36,446 nt of DNA from a bacterium (GTDB taxonomy: Bacteria; Patescibacteriota; Minisyncoccia; Sungbacterales; HO2-52-23), in assembly GCA_030697525.1 (NCBI GenBank), contig JAUYPW010000019.1, positions 1 through 36,446 of the forward strand, given 5' to 3'. Below, piece after piece: positions 30,898-36,446 of the stretch. Position numbers and translations under genes: made by a program. How positions within the stretch are numbered: position 1 is the first letter of the stretch; the number at the start of each line of letters is the position of its first letter. The notes beneath the pieces are model-generated. The model was not told the DNA's origin and searched no databases. It saw nothing but the letters and a program-made list of their open reading frames with translations.

Positions 30898-31314
30898 GTG
30901 CCAACAATAACCCAACTAGTTAAAAGAGGTAGAAATTTTCGTAAATACAAGACCAAAGCTCCGGCTTTGGGGCACAGTTTTAACGCGCTTAAAAATAGGC
31001 CGGTTTTTCATTCCTCTCCATTCAAAAGAGGGGTATGTATAAAAGTAACTACTGTCACCCCCAAGAAACCAAACTCTGCCTTGAGAAAAGTAGCCAGGGT
31101 CCGGCTTACCAACGGGATGGAGGTTACGGCCTATATTCCGGGTGAGGGCCACAACCTTCAGGAACACTCCGTGGTAGTTATCCGCGGCGGAAGAGTTAAA
31201 GATCTTCCGGGTGTGAGGTATCACATTGTGCGAGGCGTTTTGGACACCACTGGAGTTGAAGGTAGAAAACAACAGAGAAGTAAGTATGGAGCTAAACGGC
31301 CCAAAAAGATATGA
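30898..31314 (+). CDS. rpsL: 30S ribosomal protein S12
   Basis: Decoding-centre protein. It starts with GTG 30898 to give [12 protein letters not shown], matching the universal [32 protein letters not shown] contains the classical streptomycin-site lysine (PKKPNS), and [29 protein letters not shown] is intact. 138 aa. It is the first gene of rpsL-rpsG-fusA and overlaps rpsG by 4 nt. Confidence 0.97.
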   Translation: MPTITQLVKRGRNFRKYKTKAPALGHSFNALKNRPVFHSSPFKRGVCIKVTTVTPKKPNSALRKVARVRLTNGMEVTAYIPGEGHNLQEHSVVVIRGGRVKDLPGVRYHIVRGVLDTTGVEGRKQQRSKYGAKRPKKI

Positions 31315-31778
31315 GACGCAAACGAAACGTAAAAAGAGAAATAATACCAGACCCTAAATATAGCAGTGCGGTTGTAGCCAAGTTTATAAATTATGTAATG
31401 CGCAAGGGTAAAAAATCGGTGGCCCAGGGGGTGGTCTACCGGACTTTTGATACTCTTCAGAAAAAGCACAATCAGGATCCGATGGTAATATTTGATACCG
31501 CCTTGAAAAACGTGGGTCCCACGCTGGAAATAAAATCTCGGCGAATCGGCGGGGCTACTTATCAGGTTCCCCGAGAAGTAAAAGGAGAGCGCAAAATGGC
31601 TTTGACCTTCCGCTGGATCATTGATGCCGCCAGATCCAAAAAAGGGAAACCCATTCATGAAAGATTGGCCGAGGAACTGATTTTGGCTTCCAAAAATGAA
31701 GGGTCGGCTATAAAGAAAAAATTAGACACACACAGAATGGCAGAAGCAAATAAGGCGTTTGCCCATTTTGCTTGGTAA
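31311..31778 (+). CDS. rpsG: 30S ribosomal protein S7
   Basis: Primary 16S rRNA-binding protein of the 30S head near the E site. It matches uS7 from [36 protein letters not shown] through [19 protein letters not shown] and the C-terminal [21 protein letters not shown]. 155 aa, standard. ATGA overlap with rpsL shows translational coupling. Confidence 0.97.
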   Translation: MRRKRNVKREIIPDPKYSSAVVAKFINYVMRKGKKSVAQGVVYRTFDTLQKKHNQDPMVIFDTALKNVGPTLEIKSRRIGGATYQVPREVKGERKMALTFRWIIDAARSKKGKPIHERLAEELILASKNEGSAIKKKLDTHRMAEANKAFAHFAW

Positions 31779-31792
31779 AACGTAGGCCGGTT

Positions 31793-31843
31793 ACTGGATA
31801 CTAATTAACTACTAGTTTCTGGTCTCTGGTCTATTTTAAATAC
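31793..31843. repeat. CTAGT mini-repeat upstream of fusA
   Basis: Degenerate tract containing TACTGGATACTAATTAACTA, CTAGTTTCTGG and TCTCTGGTCTA. It fills the rpsG-fusA gap, with the TTG start of fusA immediately after it. No Shine-Dalgarno sequence is visible. Confidence 0.65.
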
Positions 31844-33958
31844 TTGTCCAGAGAATATCCTCTAGAACGTACTCGCAATATCGGCATAATCGCCCACATT
31901 GATGCCGGAAAAACAACCGTAACGGAACGGGTTCTTTTTTATACCGGAGTTTCGCATAAAATCGGGGAAGTACACGAGGGTACAACCGTCATGGATTGGA
32001 TGGAACAGGAAAGAGAGCGGGGAATAACTATTACCGCCGCGGCCACCACCTGTTTCTGGAAACCCACTTATTTGCCTTCTGAAAAACAAACCAAAGACAA
32101 CGAATATAGGATAAATATAATAGATACTCCCGGGCACATAGATTTTACTGTAGAAGTGCAGAGGTCCTTAAGAGTTTTGGATGGGGCAGTGGTGGTCTTT
32201 GACGGTGTTGCCGGAGTGGAGCCTCAATCCGAAACTGTTTGGCGCCAAGCTGACAAATTTCATGTTCCCCGAATATGTTTTATAAACAAGCTGGATCGCA
32301 TGGGAGCGTCTTTTATAAGATCACTCAACTCTATATATGAAAGGCTAACTACCAATGCAGTGCCCATCACTATGCCGATTGGTCTTGAGCAAGAATTTGC
32401 CGGTGTTATTGATCTTATGAAAATGAAGAAGGTGCAGTTCGTTGGAGATCATGGAGAGAAGATAGAGCTGGAAGAAATACCGGAAAATTTAAAAAAAGAA
32501 GCCGACCAGTGGCGTCATAATATGGTAGAAAAAATAGCCGAGAGCGACGATGCGCTAACCGAAAAATATCTTGAGGGCAAGGAAATTACTTTAGAGGAAC
32601 TTAAAGAGGCTTTAAGGAGAGCGACTCTTTCATATAAATTAGTGCCTGTTTTCTGCGGCTCGGCTCTGAAAAACAAAGGAGTTCAGCTGGTGCTGGACGG
32701 AGTTGTGGACTACCTGCCTTCTCCGGAAGACTGCCCGCCAATCAAAGGAATTAATATAAAAACAGGAGCTGAAGAAAATCGAGAGACGGCGGATGAAGCT
32801 CCTTTTGCCGCTTTGGCATTTAAATTACAAAGCGATCCTTATGTGGGACAGCTTACGTTCTTTAGAGTTTATTCCGGGACGCTCAAAGCCGGTTCCTATA
32901 TTCTCAACTCTACAAAGGGCGATCAGGAAAGAGTCGGTAGAATTTTGCGAATGCACGCCAACACTCGCGAAGAGCTTAAAGAAATTCAGGCAGGGAACAT
33001 AGGGGCTCTCGTCGGTCTTAAAAATACTCATACTGGTGACACTCTTTGCGATCCGGAACACCCCATAATCTTAGAAAAAATTGTTTTTCCCGAACCGGTA
33101 GTTTCTTTGAAAATAGAACCCAAGACCAAGGCCGATCAAGAAAAAATGGGTCTGGCCTTGCGCCGGCTTTCCGAGGAGGACCCAACCTTCCGGCTTAAAG
33201 GAGACACCGAAACTGGCGATACCATAATATCCGGTATGGGCGAGTTGCACTTGGAAATTATTGTGGACCGAATGAAAAGAGAATTTAACGTGGGAGCCAA
33301 TGTCGGTCGGCCGCAGGTAGCCTACAAAGAAACTATTAAAAAAGAGGCGGAAGCCGAAGGTAAATACATACGTCAATCAGGGGGTCGTGGTCAATACGGT
33401 CATGTTTGGCTAAGAGTAGAGCCGAACGAAAGAGGCAAAGGATTTGAATTTATAAATGAAATAAAAGGCGGGGTTATACCGCAAGAATTTATAGCGCCCA
33501 CAGAGAAGGGTATAAAAGAAGCTATGGAAAAAGGAGTTCTGGCGGGGTATCCGGTGGTAGATATTAAGGTTGCTTTATATGATGGTTCTTATCACGAAGT
33601 TGATTCGTCCGAAGCGGCTTTCAAAATTGCAGGTTCCATGGCCTTCCAAGAAGCGACTAAACGTGGAGTCCTGGTTATGTTGGAGCCGATAATGAAAGTT
33701 GAGGTTGTAACTCCGGAAAATTTCCTTGGCGAGGTGACCGGAGATCTTAATTCCAAGAGAGCCAGAATTGAACAGATGGAGGATCGCGGGATGGGTATCA
33801 AAACCATAGACGCCAAGGTTCCTTTGGCGGAAATGTTCGGCTATGTAACTACTTTGCGTTCCTTGACTCAAGGGAGAGCTTCTTTTACCATGGAGTTTGA
33901 TCATTATGAAGAAGTGCCCGCCAACGTGGCTAAAGTAATAATAGAAGGCAAGAAATAG
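31844..33958 (+). CDS. fusA: Elongation factor G
   Basis: Translocase GTPase. The TTG start at 31844 gives [24 protein letters not shown], the normal EF-G opening with P-loop AHIDAGKTT. Other G motifs are RGITITAA (switch I), DTPGHIDFT and NKLDRMGA. Domains II-V follow to [20 protein letters not shown]. 704 aa, full length. It is in the rpsL-rpsG-fusA operon, separated from rpsG by a mini-repeat. Confidence 0.97.
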   Translation: MSREYPLERTRNIGIIAHIDAGKTTVTERVLFYTGVSHKIGEVHEGTTVMDWMEQERERGITITAAATTCFWKPTYLPSEKQTKDNEYRINIIDTPGHIDFTVEVQRSLRVLDGAVVVFDGVAGVEPQSETVWRQADKFHVPRICFINKLDRMGASFIRSLNSIYERLTTNAVPITMPIGLEQEFAGVIDLMKMKKVQFVGDHGEKIELEEIPENLKKEADQWRHNMVEKIAESDDALTEKYLEGKEITLEELKEALRRATLSYKLVPVFCGSALKNKGVQLVLDGVVDYLPSPEDCPPIKGINIKTGAEENRETADEAPFAALAFKLQSDPYVGQLTFFRVYSGTLKAGSYILNSTKGDQERVGRILRMHANTREELKEIQAGNIGALVGLKNTHTGDTLCDPEHPIILEKIVFPEPVVSLKIEPKTKADQEKMGLALRRLSEEDPTFRLKGDTETGDTIISGMGELHLEIIVDRMKREFNVGANVGRPQVAYKETIKKEAEAEGKYIRQSGGRGQYGHVWLRVEPNERGKGFEFINEIKGGVIPQEFIAPTEKGIKEAMEKGVLAGYPVVDIKVALYDGSYHEVDSSEAAFKIAGSMAFQEATKRGVLVMLEPIMKVEVVTPENFLGEVTGDLNSKRARIEQMEDRGMGIKTIDAKVPLAEMFGYVTTLRSLTQGRASFTMEFDHYEEVPANVAKVIIEGKK

Positions 33959-33985
33959 TTCGTTCGCCCTCATCCCTCCCGCTCA

Positions 33986-34118
33986 AGAGCTCCGACGCGG
34001 ACAAATTCACTCGCTCGGAATGGGAATCCTTCCGCTACTAATCGCGGTTTTCCTCATTCCTGCGCAGCGTGAATTTATACCCGCGTCTCCGCTATTTCGC
34101 GGTCGGGACGAAGAGCTC
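33986..34118. repeat. Cloverleaf palindrome C between fusA and the 97-aa gene
   Basis: GAGCTC boxes at 33987-33992 and 34113-34118 delimit the element. Inside them GACGCGG (33994-34000) pairs with CCGCGTC (34081-34087) and AAATTCAC (34003-34010) with GTGAATTT (34069-34076). Extra hairpins are CCGC...GCGG at 34088-34102 and an inner GGAATG/CATTCC arm (34017-34060) with a CCGC...GCGG tip. The architecture recalls the other elements but the sequence is distinct. Confidence 0.75.
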
Positions 34119-34129
34119 ACTCAATTAAC

Positions 34130-34423
34130 ATGAATCTAGAAAAAATAAAAAATTTGATAAAAAAGAACGGCGACAAATTTATTTTGGTGGAAAACGATGC
34201 GCCTGAAATAGTAATGATGTCTTTCCAAGAATATGAAAAACTAGCTGGTTCAACCAGCAAGCCTTACAGCGCGGTTACCCGTCTTCCTTTCAAGGCCGAG
34301 AGCGACATTTCGGACATTGAACCGGCCGAGACAGAATTTGTCATTCCCCTGGGTCCGGCCGAGCGCCACCCCGCCAAACCTATGCGGCTGGAAGACATAA
34401 GTTTAGAGGATTTGCCTTTATAG
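34130..34423 (+). CDS. Unknown 97-aa protein with Phd/YefM-like N-terminus
   Basis: Residues 1-40 (INLIKKNGDKFILVENDAPEIVMMSFQEYEKL region) resemble the N-terminal fold of Phd/YefM antitoxins, where a residue string ends in xSxEEYExL. The C-terminal half is Pro/Glu-rich and probably disordered (ISDIEPAETEFVIPLGPAERHPAKP). No toxin gene is adjacent, so an antitoxin role is doubtful; a transcriptional or ribosome-associated role is equally possible. It sits between fusA and tuf, an unusual place for a non-ribosomal gene. Confidence 0.7.
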   Translation: MNLEKIKNLIKKNGDKFILVENDAPEIVMMSFQEYEKLAGSTSKPYSAVTRLPFKAESDISDIEPAETEFVIPLGPAERHPAKPMRLEDISLEDLPL

Positions 34424-34448
34424 ATGCTTTTTGGTAATATATAGTCTA

Positions 34449-34454
34449 TATAAT
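34449..34454 (+). promoter_or_regulatory. -10 of the probable tuf promoter
   Basis: Perfect TATAAT within an AT-rich stretch, 27 nt before ATG 34482. The -35 is unclear (TTTTTG-like sequences 15-18 nt upstream). Confidence 0.45.
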
Positions 34455-34481
34455 ATTTAATAATAAACTTAATAAAAAACT

Positions 34482-35681
34482 ATGGCAGAAGCCAAAAAAT
34501 TTGAAAGAACTAAACCCCATATCAATGTAGGCACCATTGGGCACGTTGATCATGGTAAAACCACCCTAACTGCGGCTATAACCAAAGCCCTCCATCTTAA
34601 GGGTTTTCCTTCCCGTGTGGAATCTGTAGATCAGATAGATAACGCTCCGGAAGAGAAAGCAAGAGGCATTACTATTGCTCTGCACCATTCGGAATACGAG
34701 ACTGCAAAAAGGCACTATGCTCACATTGATGCCCCGGGGCATGCGGACTATATAAAGAACATGATCACTGGAGCCGCTCAAATGGACGGAGCTATTTTGG
34801 TTGTGTCTGCAACTGATGGCCCTATGCCACAGACCCGTGAGCACATTCTTTTGGCTCGCCAGGTAGGCGTTCCTGCTGTTGTGGTGTTTTTAAACAAAGT
34901 GGATATGGTGGATGATCCGGAATTGATTGACTTGGTTGAGGCGGAGATTCGTGAACTTTTGAAAAAATATGAATTTCCCGGAGACGAGACTCCTGTTATT
35001 CGCGGATCTGCTCTAAAAGCTCTGGAAGCCAATTCACCTGATGACGAGTGGGTGAAAAAAATTCTGGAACTGACCAACGCCTTAGATACATATATCCCCG
35101 ACCCAGTTAGAGATATCGACAAACCATTTCTTATGCCGGTTGAGGACGTATTTTCCATAGAAGGAAGAGGTACAGTTGTAACCGGTAGGATTGAGAGAGG
35201 TAAGGTAAAGGTAAACGAAGAAGTATCCATAATTGGTATTAAAGACACCCAAAAGACTACCATTACCGGTATTGAGATGTTTAATAAGTCTTTAGACGAA
35301 GGAATGGCTGGAGATAATGCCGGTCTTCTTCTGCGTGGTCTCAAGAAAGAAGATGTTGAGCGTGGACAAGTAATAGCCAAGTCCGGGTCAGTTACGCCTC
35401 ATACCGAATTTGAATCAGAAGTGTACATTCTGACTAAAGAAGAAGGCGGAAGACATACTCCATTTTTCGCAGGATATAAACCACAGTTTTATATAAGGAC
35501 AACCGATGTTACCGGAGAAGTTACGCTACCGCAAGGTACGGAGATGGTTATGCCGGGAGACACGATTAAATTTGTAGTTAAATTGATTGTGCCAGTCGCC
35601 CTGGAAGAAAAACAAAGATTCGCTATTCGTGAAGGTGGCAAAACGGTCGGCGCAGGAGTGGTAACGAAGATTATAAAATAG
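34482..35681 (+). CDS. tuf: Elongation factor Tu
   Basis: GTPase that delivers aminoacyl-tRNA to the ribosome. It has GHVDHGKTT (P-loop), [18 protein letters not shown] (switch I), DAPGHADY (G3), NKVDM (G4) and GSALKALE (G5), then domains II and III ending [10 protein letters not shown]. 399 aa. G3 reads DAPGHADY rather than the common DCPGHADY, a Cys-to-Ala change also known as natural variation in GTPases of this family. It is between the 97-aa gene and rpsJ. Confidence 0.97.
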   Translation: MAEAKKFERTKPHINVGTIGHVDHGKTTLTAAITKALHLKGFPSRVESVDQIDNAPEEKARGITIALHHSEYETAKRHYAHIDAPGHADYIKNMITGAAQMDGAILVVSATDGPMPQTREHILLARQVGVPAVVVFLNKVDMVDDPELIDLVEAEIRELLKKYEFPGDETPVIRGSALKALEANSPDDEWVKKILELTNALDTYIPDPVRDIDKPFLMPVEDVFSIEGRGTVVTGRIERGKVKVNEEVSIIGIKDTQKTTITGIEMFNKSLDEGMAGDNAGLLLRGLKKEDVERGQVIAKSGSVTPHTEFESEVYILTKEEGGRHTPFFAGYKPQFYIRTTDVTGEVTLPQGTEMVMPGDTIKFVVKLIVPVALEEKQRFAIREGGKTVGAGVVTKIIK

Positions 35682-35725
35682 CTACTAGTTTCTAGTCGCT
35701 AGACACTAATTGCTATCAAAGTTCC
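35682..35725. repeat. CTAGT mini-repeat upstream of rpsJ
   Basis: CTACTAGTTTCTAGTCGC then TAGACACTAATTGC fills the tuf-rpsJ gap. The TTG start of rpsJ follows. Confidence 0.65.
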
Positions 35726-36064
35726 TTGGTAACCAAAACAAAAACCGAAGAAGAGGTTAAATCGCGCCTAAGGATTAAGGTTCGGGCTTACGACTCGAAG
35801 ATAATTGATAATTCAGTAAAACAGATTGTGGATACGGCTATCCGCAACGACGCTGAAGTTGTAGGTCCGGTACCTTTACCTACCGAAATTCACAAATATA
35901 CTGTGAATCGTTCCAGTTTTGTCCACAAAAACGCCCGCGAACAGTACGAAATAAGAGTACATAAAAGACTGATTGACATTATCAATCCCAGCCCCAAAAC
36001 GATCAACGCGCTTACTAATTTAAACTTACCGGCGGGGGTGGATATTGAAATAAAAATGATGTAA
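35726..36064 (+). CDS. rpsJ: 30S ribosomal protein S10
   Basis: Ribosomal protein of the 30S head and NusG/NusE partner in antitermination. [66 protein letters not shown] and the C-terminal [11 protein letters not shown] are canonical. TTG 35726 gives a 10-residue extension before the conserved core; 112 aa against about 102 usual. No better start exists. In many genomes it opens the S10 operon, but a palindrome rather than rplC follows here. Confidence 0.95.
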   Translation: MVTKTKTEEEVKSRLRIKVRAYDSKIIDNSVKQIVDTAIRNDAEVVGPVPLPTEIHKYTVNRSSFVHKNAREQYEIRVHKRLIDIINPSPKTINALTNLNLPAGVDIEIKMM

Positions 36065-36096
36065 TTTCGCTCGCTTAGATGGTTCTCTTGATACTC

Positions 36097-36267
36097 ATAA
36101 GCGCGGTTTTCTCGGTAACGCTCTCGAAAACACACTCGCCTCGTCCAGCGACTCGGCTCGTTCAGTGAAAGTTTGGTTACCGAGCACTCAACAAAGCTTG
36201 AGTGCTCGGACCATGCTAACCAAACTTTCAATGGTTTTCTACGAGCATTACCTTCGACCGCGCTTAT
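36097..36267. repeat. Cloverleaf palindrome B, inverted relative of A
   Basis: The outer stem is ATAAGCGCGGT (36097-36107) / ACCGCGCTTAT (36257-36267). Arm 1 is GAAAGTTTGGTTA (36167-36179) / TAACCAAACTTTC (36217-36229), tipped by a perfect 12-bp hairpin CCGAGCACTCAA / TTGAGTGCTCGG (36180-36209). Arm 2 (36134-36160) pairs GCC--GTC with GAC--GGC around CAGC. It matches element A in reverse complement over GGTCGAAGGTAATGCTCG, TAGAAAACCATTGAAAG and TTTTCGAGAGCGTTACC, while the outer stem and hairpin tips differ on both sides. Confidence 0.9.
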
Positions 36268-36305
36268 CATAGCCTCGACCGCCCTACTCGCTTAAAGCAT
36301 TAAAG

Positions 36306-36356
36306 ATGGATAATTCAAGTCTCTTTCGACATCCGAGATAGACTTGAGTGATCCAT
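36306..36356. repeat. Small palindrome at the window end
   Basis: ATGGATAATTCAAGTCTC against GAGATAGACTTGAGTGATCCAT forms an imperfect stem-loop. The remaining bases to 36446 hold no supported gene; only a 9-codon ORF from ATG 36380 is seen. Confidence 0.55.
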
Positions 36357-36446
36357 AATCACTCAGAGGTTGTTGTCATTATGGAACTTAATACAAAACA
36401 AATTTAAGGAAAAACACCGGTTATCTTTTGGTACGCCGGGAAACCG

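Noticed and set aside
1-36446. CRISPR array or prophage/IS element
   Set aside because: No regularly spaced direct repeats and no transposase, integrase or phage gene; the repeats present are palindromes and mini-repeats.
1-36446. UGA recoded as glycine (code 25)
   Set aside because: TGA ends genes at conserved positions (S41 paralogue 1, rpsL), with overlapping starts.

Overview
The window reads as a chromosomal segment of a Candidate Phyla Radiation (Patescibacteria) bacterium, probably a parcubacterium. The basis is family-level: shortened versions of normally large proteins (Mfd, the (p)ppGpp synthetase/hydrolase), a ComEC split into two genes, a B12-dependent ribonucleotide reductase beside a corrinoid adenosyltransferase, very tight gene packing and sparse Shine-Dalgarno sequences. 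TGA serves as a normal stop (for example at 8662-8664 and 31312-31314), so this is not a code-25 lineage. I cannot assign a species.

Layout. Positions 1-500 hold two palindromic elements, a terminator and a minus-strand tRNA-Leu(CAA). 574-2389: parA-parB. 2381-7279 (minus): dprA, topA and a short Rel/SpoT. 7390-9740: two S41 proteases of which one looks like a PDZ pseudoprotease and the other like a PDZ-less active enzyme. 9737-12248 (minus): pth and a mini-Mfd. 12353-17024: lepB, a degenerate HisRS-like gene, HIT, rpsU, yqeY, ybeY, ftsA. 17077-19802: a minus-strand unknown gene, a large palindromic element, ftsZ, another element and an unknown small gene. 20047-22972: nrdJ-cobO. 23009-26012: split comEC and ndk. 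26043-30147 (minus): rpmB, pepA, an alpha/beta hydrolase, tRNA-Pro(GGG) and a putative secreted gluzincin. 30171-36064: a site-2 protease, then rpsL, rpsG, fusA, an unknown gene, tuf and rpsJ.

How genes work together. ParA/ParB, FtsA and FtsZ cover segregation and division. NrdJ uses adenosylcobalamin that CobO could make from scavenged corrinoid. ComEC (channel plus separate metallo-beta-lactamase protein) with DprA suggests DNA uptake. rpsL-rpsG-fusA-tuf-rpsJ is a str-type translation cluster. YbeY, Pth, YqeY, S21 and HIT are translation housekeeping.

The most unusual content is non-coding. At least seven intergenic palindromes (75-290 bp) fold on paper into a cloverleaf: one outer stem and usually two inner arms. 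Between related copies the stems change on both sides and stay paired while core blocks stay constant. Two copies have termini resembling tRNA 3' ends, and one supplies the stop codon of pepA. A second layer of short AT-rich mini-repeats lies inside topA, comEC and cobO and directly upstream of three genes (ftsA, fusA, rpsJ) that all lack an ATG start. Several promoters lie 6-10 nt from the start codon, which predicts leaderless or nearly leaderless mRNAs.
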